Below are positions 33,226-42,351 of a stretch of DNA of 64,000 nucleotides, piece after piece. Each line of letters starts with the position of its first letter. Within the stretch, counting starts at the first letter, position 1. Made by a program: the position numbers and the translations under genes. This stretch comes from Haladaptatus cibarius D43 (GTDB lineage Archaea; Halobacteriota; Halobacteria; Halobacteriales; Haladaptataceae), in NCBI RefSeq assembly GCF_000710615.1, contig NZ_JDTH01000001.1, positions 248,001 through 312,000 on the forward strand. Reading direction: 5' to 3'. A model generated the notes under the pieces. It was not told the DNA's origin and did no database searches. It saw only the letters and a list, made by a program, of their open reading frames with translations.

Positions 33226-35571
33226 TCAGTGGCTCTGCCAAAACCGTTCTAATCCGAGCGAGAGCATATCGGGACTCACCGGTCGAAACTCCTCCCGTTC
33301 GGTTTCGGGGAAGAACTCCCGAACTCCGTCCCACGATTCACGGGCGTATCTGCTGTCAACCAGCACTCGGATTCCCGTCTCGTCCGACCCGCGAATCACT
33401 CGCCCGAGGGCCTGCCGTGCCTTCCTGACCGCAGGAACAGTGAGCGCGTAGGTGAACCCGTCGCCGAACTTCCGTTCGTAGGCGGTTCGAACCGCACGTG
33501 TTCGCGGACTCGCCGTGTTGATGATTGGAACCCCGCAGACGACTGCGGCTTTGAGTCGGTCGCCCCGATAATCGACGCCCTCGGTGAGCGTTCCCCGGAG
33601 ACTCGTCACGAGGACTTTCTCCTCGCCGTCGAAGAACTCGTCTTTCAAGTCCTCCGTCGCGTCGTCCGCACTGCTCTCGTCCAACAGAACCGGTTTATCC
33701 ACCACATTCCGCAGATGCTCCGCGGCCCATGTCGCTTCCGCGTAGTTCGGCATCCCGACGAGGACGTTGCCGGGCGAGCGCGCCACGTCCCGAATTGCGT
33801 CGGCGTACACCTGTCGCTCCATCGTCTCGTCGCCCGGCGCGCCGCGATTGTCGTAGGTGAACTTCGGTGCATCCACCGCGAAACTCTCGCGGTTCGATTC
33901 GAGGAAGTTCAGGCCGAAGGTTCGCTCAACGACTGGCCGACCATCGTTTTCTAGATGCACCAGTCCCGACACCTCCTGAAAGATTTCCAGCGGTTCGAGC
34001 GTTGCACTCATCAAAATCCCGCCGCCGAACTCGCCGAGTTGCTCCCCGATGGCGTCACTCGGAACGCAGTTCTGCATGGCGAGCTGGGCGTTGTACGCCC
34101 GCCGCCACGAATCGCCGGGTTCGCGGTCGTTCCACGTCCGTTCGAGGACGATTTCGCGGAAATACTCTTCGTGGTCGTTGCGATACCACTCGCCGAGTGC
34201 CCTGCCCGCGGGCAGGGCACTCCGCTCTCTGTCCTCTTCGTCTGCTTCGTTGAGGATTTTTGCGACGACTGCACCGACCTTCTCGGCGCGTGCCCACGTT
34301 CCGCCGTCGTAGCCCTCTTTCTCGGCCCACTTCGAAATCTTGTCCGGTTGCGGCACTGTTGGGTCCCGAAGTGGAATTTCCTCGTCCGGCAGGTCGGTGA
34401 GGTTCGCCTTCCACCCGCGATGTTCACGTTCGAGATGTGCCGTCACCCGTCGGTCGAGTTCCTCGCGCAAATCACGGACGAAGTCGCGCGTTTGCTCTAA
34501 CTCCCGCAACGTGACGCCCGCATCCTCCAATTCCGACCGAACGAGGTCTGCGTCGGCGGTCGTGTGTTTCGAATCCTTGTCGTCGAACTTCACCGGTTGG
34601 ATGACCCGAGTCAGTTCGGATTCCGCATCGCGAAGGGTTTTGTCGCCCACTGACTGACTCACGAGGTCGCGGACTCGCGGTTCCAGCATGTGCGCCTCGT
34701 CGCAGACGAGGAACGTCGAATCGTCCACGAGCGCGCCCGTAAACGTCGCCGTCGTCACTTCGTCGAAGGCGTGGTAGTAGTTGCCGACGACGACTTCGAC
34801 GTGGTTCAACAGCGCACCCATCATCGAGTGCGGGCAGGTGCCCCACTGAACGGAATGTGCCACGAGGTCACTCGGTTCGATGAGTCCCATGCTATCGAAA
34901 TCGAACGGAACCGCCTCGATTGGGTCGCCGTCTTCGGGCATGTCCTCCAAAAACTGCGCGTAGAAGGGACAGTACTCTACGTCGCCGTACTCCGGCATTT
35001 CGGGCGGATAGGGCGACGGTTCGCTCGCCGTTTCGAGGTAGGACGCGGCGCTTTCGCCACCGCCCGACTGACTTCCGCTGTCCGCCAAGCCCATCTGCTG
35101 ACTTCTTGCTCGGGAGGCGAGGTTTTGCGCTGTTGTCGCGCCGCTCTCGCCGGTTATATCGCGGGTTCGCTCCCGCAGGCCTTCACAGCGGTCGTACACG
35201 TTCGAGTCGTCGATGCCACCCGAATTTTCGCGGTTGTACGGACACACGTCGGCTTTCCCGACCAGTGTAAGGGCCGAAATCGGATTCCAGTCGTCGGGGA
35301 GGTTCGAATTCATCGTCTTCAGATCGGTTTCGAACTGGCGGAGTTGCTGTTTCACGCTGGTCAGGACGAACACGCGCTCGTACTGGCTGTCGGGGTCGCG
35401 GACGAGGTGCAATCCCGCCGTCAGCGCCAGCATGGTCTTACCAGTTCCGCAGGCCCCTTCGATGACGGAAAAGCCGTCGTCGCGGGCGGTTTCGATGGCC
35501 GTCTCGATGCCATCTTCCTGCTCCTCGTAGGGTTCGTCGTGACCGAATATGGGCCGCCAATCCGACATCAT
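33226..35571 (-). CDS. XPD/DinG-like Fe-S DNA helicase
   Basis: A 781-residue SF2 helicase of the Rad3/XPD/DinG group. It has Walker A 'GACGTGKTML' (about residue 41), DEAH box 'VCDEAHML' (about 290) and a C-terminal motif VI 'RQALGRVIRGSDETG' (about 725). Four cysteines between motifs Ia and II ('DVCPYN', 'DRCEGL', 'EYCPFY', 'GTCPHS'; about residues 108-255) match the [4Fe-4S] site of this family, which couples cluster integrity to 5'-3' unwinding. It is haloarchaeal in length. Start is one of two adjacent ATGs (35571 or 35568). The 5' flank is the structured 834-bp gap. Confidence 0.9.
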   Translation of the reverse strand: MMSDWRPIFGHDEPYEEQEDGIETAIETARDDGFSVIEGACGTGKTMLALTAGLHLVRDPDSQYERVFVLTSVKQQLRQFETDLKTMNSNLPDDWNPISALTLVGKADVCPYNRENSGGIDDSNVYDRCEGLRERTRDITGESGATTAQNLASRARSQQMGLADSGSQSGGGESAASYLETASEPSPYPPEMPEYGDVEYCPFYAQFLEDMPEDGDPIEAVPFDFDSMGLIEPSDLVAHSVQWGTCPHSMMGALLNHVEVVVGNYYHAFDEVTTATFTGALVDDSTFLVCDEAHMLEPRVRDLVSQSVGDKTLRDAESELTRVIQPVKFDDKDSKHTTADADLVRSELEDAGVTLRELEQTRDFVRDLREELDRRVTAHLEREHRGWKANLTDLPDEEIPLRDPTVPQPDKISKWAEKEGYDGGTWARAEKVGAVVAKILNEADEEDRERSALPAGRALGEWYRNDHEEYFREIVLERTWNDREPGDSWRRAYNAQLAMQNCVPSDAIGEQLGEFGGGILMSATLEPLEIFQEVSGLVHLENDGRPVVERTFGLNFLESNRESFAVDAPKFTYDNRGAPGDETMERQVYADAIRDVARSPGNVLVGMPNYAEATWAAEHLRNVVDKPVLLDESSADDATEDLKDEFFDGEEKVLVTSLRGTLTEGVDYRGDRLKAAVVCGVPIINTASPRTRAVRTAYERKFGDGFTYALTVPAVRKARQALGRVIRGSDETGIRVLVDSRYARESWDGVREFFPETEREEFRPVSPDMLSLGLERFWQSH

Positions 35572-35711
35572 AGTTTCTCTGTTTGCCCCGTGCTTAGGGC
35601 TGTTGAACTGGAATGGTTCCGTTTTGGTATTTAAACCTGTGTACGTAGTGGAAGTGCTAAGTGAGTTGTCTGCAAGCGTGTTGTGACGAGGGTTCGATTT
35701 GAATCGTGTCC

Positions 35712-35860
35712 TCTCACTTTTTCGGTGACTGTTGTCTGCAATTTCCGACTCCAAATACCGCACCGCCTCAGTCTCCCCCTTCCCTCCCGCCAGCGCAGGA
35801 GTGTGCTCGCGCCTCACTTCGTTCGTCGCTTGCGCGATCCGCGCTGGCGCTACCTTACAA
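35712..35860 (-). repeat. Dispersed structured element, diverged copy E
   Basis: Minus strand: 9-10 bp hairpin arms GCGCCAGCG / CGCTGGCGC (about 35791-35801 and 35849-35860), a degenerate GGGAGGAAGGGGGA core (about 35772-35786), then 'GGCGGTGCGG' and 'TTGGAGTCGGAAATTG' (about 35735-35768), matching the 3' block of the other copies. Confidence 0.5.
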
Positions 35861-35877
35861 CTGAGTAACCAAGCTAC

Positions 35878-36110
35878 GTGGCGCGCGCTGACGAGACTTC
35901 GAGGATACGGTCATCCGAGAAGTCGAGCAGAAGCGTGCGAGGGACGACCGAAGGGAGTCGGTTGGGGAGGCGTGTGGCAGGCGAGATTTCTCCGAAATCT
36001 CGAACGCGAGTAGCGCGGAACACAGTTCCGCGGACAGTCGAGCGGCGAAGCCGCGAGACGACGGTGTAGCCGCGAGCAAGCGGCGCGGAGGCGGTTATTT
36101 GTTGTCGGCA
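35878..36110 (+). repeat. Dispersed structured element, copy B, with extra hairpins
   Basis: GTGGCGCGCGC (35878-35888); hairpin GACTTC-GA-GGA / TCC-GA-GAAGTC (35895-35924); core TCGGTTGGGGAGG (35958-35970). It is expanded downstream by a run of perfect hairpins: CGAGATTTC/GAAATCTCG (about 35981-36002), GCGGAAC/GTTCCGC (about 36016-36034) and GCGGC/GCCGC pairs (about 36045-36090). It ends in 'GGCGGTTATTTGTTGTCG'. Confidence 0.7.
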
Positions 36111-36405
36111 ACTGCAAACAGCATCCCGACCAAACAAATATAGTGTGATAAAATAAATAAATGGTCTATCTCATACTGAATGTGTTCACTCTCTAAAACA
36201 GAGAAAACAGCAACAAGATGCCCCGAAAGCCATTTCTACCCGGTTCAAAATTCAAATTCAACGAAAAGTCATAAACCCGATATTGCGATATAAAATCCAC
36301 AACACTCCACCAAAACCGCTCTCAAAACCACTTTCTGCGTCCACGCTTCCTAACCGAAAATCCGGATGTTTTAGGCCCTCTCACCAAAATTTCGACACCA
36401 ATCAG

Positions 36406-37569
36406 ATGCAGGCTATCAAAGACAGCGTCCACGATTACGTGGAACTCCCGCCGGTTGCGGCGGCGTTGCTGGATACGGCTCCGGTTCAACGACTCCGGCA
36501 TATCAAGCAGTTGAGTACGGTTCGGTTGGTCTACCCCTCTGCGAATCACACGCGATTCGAACACAGCATCGGAGTTGCTCATCTCGCTGGACAGGCACTC
36601 TCCCGCCTCGGAATCGACGGCCACCGAGCAAAAGCGGTGCAGGCCGCGGCCCTCCTCCACGACGTGGGCCACGGCCCCTACGGCCACCAAACCGAGGGCA
36701 TCATCGAGCGCCGAGTGGGGCGGCATCACGACGAGGTTACTGACTTGCTCTCCAATGGTGAACTCGCCGCCACTCTCGAACACCACGACCTGAACCCCGA
36801 CGAAATCGCGGAACTGGTGGCCGGAAACGGCGAACTCGGCCAACTCGTCGCGGGCGAACTCGACGTGGACAGGATGGATTACTTGGTTCGGGACGCCCAC
36901 CACACCGGGGTTCCCTACGGCACCGTCGATTACGGACGACTGCTCGGCGCGCTCCGGTTTGTGGACGGAAATCTCGTGTTAGCCGAGGGTAACGTCCCGA
37001 CTGCCGAAAGCCTGCTCGTCGCTCGCGCGCTGATGAACGCGACGGTGTACCGCCATCACGTTTCCCGAATCGCGGGGGCGATGCTGGAACGAACCAGCGA
37101 ACGACTGCTCGATTCGACCAACCTCACGCCCGAGGAGTTCCAGCGATTCACCGACGCGGAACTGCTTGCGGCGCTCCAAGGGTGCGAGGAAACCGCCGAA
37201 ATGGCCGACAGAATCGTCAATCGAAATCTGTTCAAGCGGGCGGTGTGGGCCGAGTGGGGGGGAGTTCCGTCGGACGTGGTCGCAGTAGACCACGACGAGA
37301 AACGCGAATTCGAACGCGAGATCGCGGCGAAAGCGGACGTGCCGCCGGAAGCAGTTCTGGTGGACAATCCCGGCGAACCGAGCATGCCGGAATCTTCCAG
37401 TCGCGTCGTCGTCAACGGCGAGGTTCGTCGGCTTGCGGAGCAGTCGCCGCTGGTGCAGGGATTGCAGGCATCGCAGCGAACCCAGTGGCGATTGGGTGTG
37501 TACGCTCCCGAAGACCGAACTGACGAGGTCGAAAAAGCGGCGAATGCGATTTTGGGCCTCACTCTTTGA
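36406..37569 (+). CDS. HD-domain phosphohydrolase
   Basis: A 387-residue metal-dependent phosphohydrolase of the HD superfamily close to dNTPase/SAMHD1-like proteins. 'HTRFEHSIGVAHLAG' (about residue 45), 'AALLHDVGHGPYGH' (the HD pair, about 80) and 'DVDRMDYLVRDAHHTGV' (about 155) complete the H...HD...D site, and a helical C-terminal region follows. The substrate may be a dNTP or a nucleotide messenger. The ATG at 36406 was chosen because the conserved 'IKDSVHDYVELP' starts there; 41 upstream codons are AT-rich flank. The stop overlaps the convergent permease gene by 11 nt. Confidence 0.9.
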   Translation: MQAIKDSVHDYVELPPVAAALLDTAPVQRLRHIKQLSTVRLVYPSANHTRFEHSIGVAHLAGQALSRLGIDGHRAKAVQAAALLHDVGHGPYGHQTEGIIERRVGRHHDEVTDLLSNGELAATLEHHDLNPDEIAELVAGNGELGQLVAGELDVDRMDYLVRDAHHTGVPYGTVDYGRLLGALRFVDGNLVLAEGNVPTAESLLVARALMNATVYRHHVSRIAGAMLERTSERLLDSTNLTPEEFQRFTDAELLAALQGCEETAEMADRIVNRNLFKRAVWAEWGGVPSDVVAVDHDEKREFEREIAAKADVPPEAVLVDNPGEPSMPESSSRVVVNGEVRRLAEQSPLVQGLQASQRTQWRLGVYAPEDRTDEVEKAANAILGLTL

Positions 37570-38476
37570 GCGCGCCTGCGGTGAGTCCACTGACGATTTT
37601 TTCCTGTGCGACGACGACGAGGATGGCAACCGGGAGCACGCCGACGATGCTCGCGGCGGCCATCAGGTTGTAGAACGCCTGAAACTGGCCCTGATAGTTG
37701 AGAATTCCCCAGACGATTGGTGCCCAATGCTGCGGTTGCCCGTCGGTCATCAGGAACGAGAAGAAAAACTCGTTGTACACCTGAATGAACGTGAGAACCC
37801 CCGCAGTTGCCACGCCGGGTGCCGAAAGCGGCATGATGACGCGAAACAGCGCGCCGATTCGTGTCGCACCCTCGACGCGGGCGGCGTCCTCTAACCCATC
37901 CGGAATCTGGCCGTAAAACGTCGTCAGAATGAACACCGTGAGTGGCATGTATAGCCCGCCAAATGGTGTCACGAGCGCCCCCGGCGTGTTGAACCAACTC
38001 GGACTCGACACTCCCAGCACCGACACGTTGCCCGTGAAGAAATTGAACAGAGGGAGGATAAACGCCGCCGGAGGGAAGTACGAGATTGCGAGCAGAAGGA
38101 GCAACAATCCAGTTCTGCCGCGGAACCGCAACCGCCCGAAGGCGTATCCTGCGAAGCTTCCGATGAGGAGGACAATCGCGGTCGTCACCAGCGCGATGAA
38201 GATGCTGTTGAACATGTAGCGATGGAACGGGATGAGCTGAAACATCTCGACGAACGCGCCGGGGTTGAACCCCTTCGGGACGACTCCCATGTTGACGATT
38301 CTGTCGAGCGGCGTCAACGCGAGGACGAGCAGCCAGTAAAACGGGAACAGCGTCGTGATGATGAAAAATACGGCGGCGACGTAGAACATCGCGCGGTATG
38401 CCTTTCGCGGATTTTGGATGGAACTCTGCACCCATCGCGTGTACGGGCCGTCTTCCGGTTGCTGTTCCTGCGACAC
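37559..38476 (-). CDS. Sugar ABC transporter permease (MalG-like)
   Basis: A 305-residue CUT1-family permease with six helices and the EAA loop 'LEDAARVEGATRIGALFRVIMPLSAPG' (about residue 200). It is the second of two permeases in a three-gene import operon read from 40839 to 37559. It follows the MalF-like gene with 1 nt between the reading frames. Likely substrates are oligosaccharides, trehalose/maltose or glycerol phosphate; the sequence does not decide. Confidence 0.9.
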   Translation of the reverse strand: MSQEQQPEDGPYTRWVQSSIQNPRKAYRAMFYVAAVFFIITTLFPFYWLLVLALTPLDRIVNMGVVPKGFNPGAFVEMFQLIPFHRYMFNSIFIALVTTAIVLLIGSFAGYAFGRLRFRGRTGLLLLLLAISYFPPAAFILPLFNFFTGNVSVLGVSSPSWFNTPGALVTPFGGLYMPLTVFILTTFYGQIPDGLEDAARVEGATRIGALFRVIMPLSAPGVATAGVLTFIQVYNEFFFSFLMTDGQPQHWAPIVWGILNYQGQFQAFYNLMAAASIVGVLPVAILVVVAQEKIVSGLTAGALKE

Positions 38477-38477
38477 G

Positions 38478-39428
38478 TTAGCTCACATCCGAGAACCAGA
38501 CGATGTACACCGTCGCCACCAATCCGACGATAACTGCGGTGATGAACGCCACCGCCGCCGACGTTCCGTACCGACCCGAACTGAACGTGTCCACGACCAA
38601 GCAGGTAAGCGTCGGCACCGTGCTACAACTCGTTATCGTCTCGACGGTTCCGAACACCCGCATCGCCTGAATCGTCCGGAACAGCATCGCCACCATCAGC
38701 GTCGGAAGCACGAGCGGGAACGTTATCATCCAGAACATCTGCCAGCGTGAAGCCCCCGACACCCGCCCGACTTTGTACAGCGTCCTGTCAACGCTCTGGA
38801 GTCCAGCCAGAATCAGGAGCGCCATGAACGCCGATGCTTTCCAGATGTCCGCGACGATGAGGATTATCATCGAATCGACGCTGTTGATGAGCGGCGTGGC
38901 CGTGAACACGCCGAGGTCTTGCATCAGACTCGTCCCGAACCCGATTCCCGGTTGAAACAGGAGGTAGAATATCATCCCCTGAATGGCGATGGGAACCGCC
39001 CACGGGATGATGATGGCGACTCGAACCCACCGCCGACCGCGGAAATCTTGGTCTAAGACGAGCGCCTGTCCGAATCCGATGATAGTTTCGAACCCCACTG
39101 AAACCACCGTGAAGATGAGCGTCACGATAATCGCGCTCGAAAACGGCTGACTCAGGCTCAAGAACGGATTGCCGAGAATGCTGTCCCGCTCGCCGGTCAG
39201 CAGTTCGACGTAGTTTTCGACTCCGACGAACTCGCCGACGTAGCCGCCGCCGAAGAGGTTGTCCGCGTGCAGTGATAGCTCGAAGGTTCGAACCAGCGGC
39301 CAGAACGCCATCGCGCCGACCAGCAAGAATGCGGGAAGGATGAGAAGGTAGGCGAACTGCTCTTCGTCCAACCGTTCCGTCCAACTCGCGGAGTACCGAA
39401 TCGCCCTTCGCACGCTGTATTCGCTCAT
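38478..39428 (-). CDS. Sugar ABC transporter permease (MalF-like)
   Basis: A 316-residue CUT1-family permease with about six helices, the large extracytoplasmic loop after helix 1 (about residues 60-90) and the EAA loop 'VDRTLYKVGRVSGASRWQMFWMITFPL' (about 215-240). Its N-terminus 'SWTERLDEEQFAYLLILPAFLLVGAMAFWPL' is typical. It lies 4 nt after the binding-protein gene and 1 nt before the MalG-like gene, so all three are co-transcribed. Confidence 0.9.
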   Translation of the reverse strand: MSEYSVRRAIRYSASWTERLDEEQFAYLLILPAFLLVGAMAFWPLVRTFELSLHADNLFGGGYVGEFVGVENYVELLTGERDSILGNPFLSLSQPFSSAIIVTLIFTVVSVGFETIIGFGQALVLDQDFRGRRWVRVAIIIPWAVPIAIQGMIFYLLFQPGIGFGTSLMQDLGVFTATPLINSVDSMIILIVADIWKASAFMALLILAGLQSVDRTLYKVGRVSGASRWQMFWMITFPLVLPTLMVAMLFRTIQAMRVFGTVETITSCSTVPTLTCLVVDTFSSGRYGTSAAVAFITAVIVGLVATVYIVWFSDVS

Positions 39429-39432
39429 TCAG

Positions 39433-40839
39433 TCAGACGCTCCCCTCAATGTCCTGTAGCGTACTCTGAAGTGCGGACATCGCCTGTTGCGGTGGCTGCT
39501 GTTGGGCGAGTACGGCGTTCACGCGGTCGGCGATGGCGCTCGACTCGTCCGGCCAAACAACGGTAACGGGTCGCGGAATCGCCGTCTCGCCAGCCAGACG
39601 AAGGGTTTCGAGGTAGTCGCCCCAAATATCGATCTGCTGGGCGCGCTGAGTTTGTAAGTAGGTGTTGTCGGGCGGTAGGTACCCTAGTTGTCGAAACGTG
39701 AACTCGCGGAACGGAACTTTGGCGACTGCGTTGAGCACCTCCACGGCGGCTTGTCTGTTCTGGGAATTCGGGTTGAGCGCGAGGTGCCAACCGCCGAGCG
39801 CGGCCGCGGTTCCGCCGGTTCCTTGGTATTCCGCCTGATTCGGTCTGACTCCGTATGGAATCGGCATCACTCCCAATCGGTTGCCGTATTCCTGTGCCGC
39901 ATCGTAGAGGCCGGATGGCCACCACCGCATCGCCACGGCGTTTCCGTTCATGAACGCCGATTGGGACGGCCCTTCCGTCCACTGCAACACTGCCTGTGGG
40001 GAGATTTGCTGGTAGCCCTGCAGCGAGAATTGGTCGTTTTGTCCGTTGATGAACGTCCGGCCCATCCGGAGAGCTTGGATAACCGGCTGTTCGTTGACCG
40101 TGATTGGCCGCTCACCGATCGGTCCGAAGAGGTTGTCTCGACCGCCGAAATAGGCCCCACCCCACGTCGTCATCAGTTCGTTGAATGTACAGCACGAAAG
40201 CCCCTCGTAGGCATTCGCCTGCCACGAATACCCGTACTGGGTGTTCTGTTGTTGTTGGGTTTGGTTGATGACTTCCGAAAAGCGTTGCCACGAAATCGGT
40301 TCGGTCGCCCAGTTTTCGCCGTCCGGGTCGAAGCCCGCGTTGGTTACCCAATCTCTGCGATACTGAATCGTTGGCAGGTCGGTGAAATAGGGTACCGCGT
40401 ACAGGTCGCCGTTCGGTGCCGATGCTGTGTTGACGCTGGCGGTGAAGTTGTTGTTCTCTATCCGGTTCAACGAACTCTGTGATAGTTCCTGACTCAGGTT
40501 CGCTATCTGCCCCCGGGCGATGAACGGAATCGTCCACCCGCTGTCCATTCGAAGGATGTCCGGTTGGTTCCGTCCGGCTTGCAACCACTGCCGATACTGT
40601 TGTTGAACGTCGTCTGAAATGTTCGACGTGACGATGACGCTTATTTCGATGTCGTCCGGCAAGCCCGCATCGTGGAGTGCCTGATTTATCGCCCCGACGT
40701 TCTGGTTATCGACGGGATTGCCTGCCCACTGAATTGTCGTCGTTCCTTGTTGTGCCGATGCAGTGAGCCCACCCAGTCCGGACAGCGCGCCGGTTGCGCC
40801 GACAGTTCGAATGAACCGTCGCCGAGTCGATTGTGCCAT
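39433..40839 (-). CDS. Tat-exported sugar-binding protein (family 1 extracellular)
   Basis: A 468-residue solute-binding protein with a Tat signal 'STRRRFIRTVGATGALSGLGGLTASAQQ' region (residues 4-31, signal about 1-29). The mature part is a Gln/Asn-rich type 1 sugar-binding fold with 'IQWAGNP', 'QQYRQWLQAGRNQPDILRMDSGW', 'VPYFTDLPTIQYRRDW' and 'GNAVAMRWWPSGLYD'. There is no lipobox cysteine, so it may stay attached another way or be free outside. It is the first gene of the importer operon. The unusually high Gln content is notable but consistent through the chain. Confidence 0.88.
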   Translation of the reverse strand: MAQSTRRRFIRTVGATGALSGLGGLTASAQQGTTTIQWAGNPVDNQNVGAINQALHDAGLPDDIEISVIVTSNISDDVQQQYRQWLQAGRNQPDILRMDSGWTIPFIARGQIANLSQELSQSSLNRIENNNFTASVNTASAPNGDLYAVPYFTDLPTIQYRRDWVTNAGFDPDGENWATEPISWQRFSEVINQTQQQQNTQYGYSWQANAYEGLSCCTFNELMTTWGGAYFGGRDNLFGPIGERPITVNEQPVIQALRMGRTFINGQNDQFSLQGYQQISPQAVLQWTEGPSQSAFMNGNAVAMRWWPSGLYDAAQEYGNRLGVMPIPYGVRPNQAEYQGTGGTAAALGGWHLALNPNSQNRQAAVEVLNAVAKVPFREFTFRQLGYLPPDNTYLQTQRAQQIDIWGDYLETLRLAGETAIPRPVTVVWPDESSAIADRVNAVLAQQQPPQQAMSALQSTLQDIEGSV

Positions 40840-41067
40840 CTGTTTTCAACCCCCACATCACTACCACTGAACTCTGCAAAGGTATTCCCCATGAGTAGAC
40901 ACTGAACGTAACATAATCGTACAATGTTTGGCAGTTGACTGAACGAGATAATAATCAGTGTCGATGCGCCATCTGGTGCAAATAAACGGGACATTCGCAC
41001 AATTATATTCTCGCTAACTCCGTTTATGTGATGAATAGTATTCAGTAAATACGTTGTAAATGTAGAT

Positions 41068-41328
41068 ATGTCCATGATGGAACTGGTCAGTACGCTCGTC
41101 GCACAGGTCGTCGTTTTCCCGCTTCAGTTCGTCAGCTTTTGGGCTTCCGTGTCACTTCCACTGCTCTACATTCCCCTTCTCTTCGCCGGATTCAAACCGG
41201 GCGTCAGCATCTTCCTCGCCTTACTTGCGATACACGTCGTCTCACTGATAATCGGTCACGGATACGGCCGCGAAGACGCGACGTTGGAAACGGAGTCAAC
41301 TACTCACGAACGCTCAATCGACGCCTAG
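41068..41328 (+). CDS. Small two-helix membrane protein
   Basis: An 86-residue protein with hydrophobic helices at about residues 9-40 and 45-64, and an acidic/Thr-rich C-terminal tail. Starts at 41068 and 41074 are both possible (MSMMEL or MMEL). The 228-nt gap upstream is AT-rich, consistent with a promoter. I recognise no family; similar short haloarchaeal membrane proteins are common. Confidence 0.6.
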   Translation: MSMMELVSTLVAQVVVFPLQFVSFWASVSLPLLYIPLLFAGFKPGVSIFLALLAIHVVSLIIGHGYGREDATLETESTTHERSIDA

Positions 41329-41496
41329 ATGGGTCGAAAGCTGGCTTTGGCGAAGACATCGATTTCTCACCACTGTCCGAAATAAACTATATTTTGATAT
41401 ACCAAATCCATCCTTCCGGTTTTCGTCTTCCGATTCGGCGTTCCGTGCTGACGGCGTCAGCGTCATAGTACTCGCTGTTGAACAATTTCGTATCTG

Positions 41497-42291
41497 ATGT
41501 CACCCGTCTCGCTCTACATCACCGATTTCGAGGACGAACGCTGTCGGTTCGACTATTACTGGCCTCGTCTTCGGAACCTCGACGTTCCCGTTCCGAAGAC
41601 GACCTTCGTATCGCTCGAACCGGATGGTGACTCGTTCCGCTGGGAAACCGACGAAATTCTGGCGTTTATGGAGCGAAACGGGTACGACCGGGCGTTCGTG
41701 AGAACGCAGGTCAAGGCCGCCACAGTCCGCCTGCGTGAGGGGTCGTTTATCTACCGACCCGACGAGGCGGTAGTCGATAGAACGGTGACATCCCTACTCA
41801 ACCAGAACGACCAGCAGTCGTGGCCCCACGGCGGCGGATTGGTCGTGCGCGAGTGGGTCGATTTCGATTTCTGTCCTCATCCGACGCACACCTGTCACCC
41901 TTCGGTTCGCTTTTTCATCGACGACGGCGAGATTCTCGGGCACACGCCGACAACCGCTGAAAAAGCATCGCGCGTCTGTTCGGATGGATACGACTACCTC
42001 GAATCGCGGGTTGCAGACGTAGACCTCTCGGTTCCGCGCCGCTACGCCGAACACGTTGCAAACGAACTTTCGGAGGCGACGTGGGGCGTCGATTTCATTA
42101 TGAGCACGAACGGGGAGTGGTACTGCGTCGAATGTAACTTCAACGGCGTCTACTGGAATCGAAAAGAAAAGCGGTGGTGGAACATGTGCGGGCAGGGGGA
42201 GTTCGAACCGTGGAGTCCGGTCGAACTCCATTCGGCGGCGCTTCGGGGCGTGAAACCTTCCGAGGATACCAGAGTGAGAAGATGGTGGTGA
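41497..42291 (+). CDS. Putative ATP-grasp protein (R2K-like)
   Basis: A 264-residue soluble protein. 'DRAFVRTQVKAATVRL' (about residues 66-80), 'GGLVVREWVDFDF' (about 112-124) and 'GEWYCVECNFNGVYWN' (about 206-221) fit the arginine, lysine and metal-binding acidic motifs of ATP-grasp ligases, in particular the R2K clade. Such enzymes join a carboxylate to an amine using ATP, often in peptide tagging or natural-product pathways. No ligase substrate or peptide gene is next to it. The family call is by motif reading and uncertain. It appears monocistronic. Confidence 0.55.
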   Translation: MSPVSLYITDFEDERCRFDYYWPRLRNLDVPVPKTTFVSLEPDGDSFRWETDEILAFMERNGYDRAFVRTQVKAATVRLREGSFIYRPDEAVVDRTVTSLLNQNDQQSWPHGGGLVVREWVDFDFCPHPTHTCHPSVRFFIDDGEILGHTPTTAEKASRVCSDGYDYLESRVADVDLSVPRRYAEHVANELSEATWGVDFIMSTNGEWYCVECNFNGVYWNRKEKRWWNMCGQGEFEPWSPVELHSAALRGVKPSEDTRVRRWW

Positions 42292-42351
42292 GGGCGTACT
42301 CACACCCTTCTTTACCACTGATTCACGTGGCGCGACGGCCCGTGAATCACA

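Larger units (their letters stand above)
35572..36405. other. 834-bp divergent intergenic gap with dense palindromes
   Basis: No credible gene between the divergent helicase and HD-domain genes. 35712-35870 is a minus-oriented diverged element copy and 35878-36110 a plus-oriented copy, head to head. 36110-36405 is AT-rich with TATA-like stretches, probably the HD gene's promoter. Consecutive perfect hairpins are listed separately. Confidence 0.65.
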
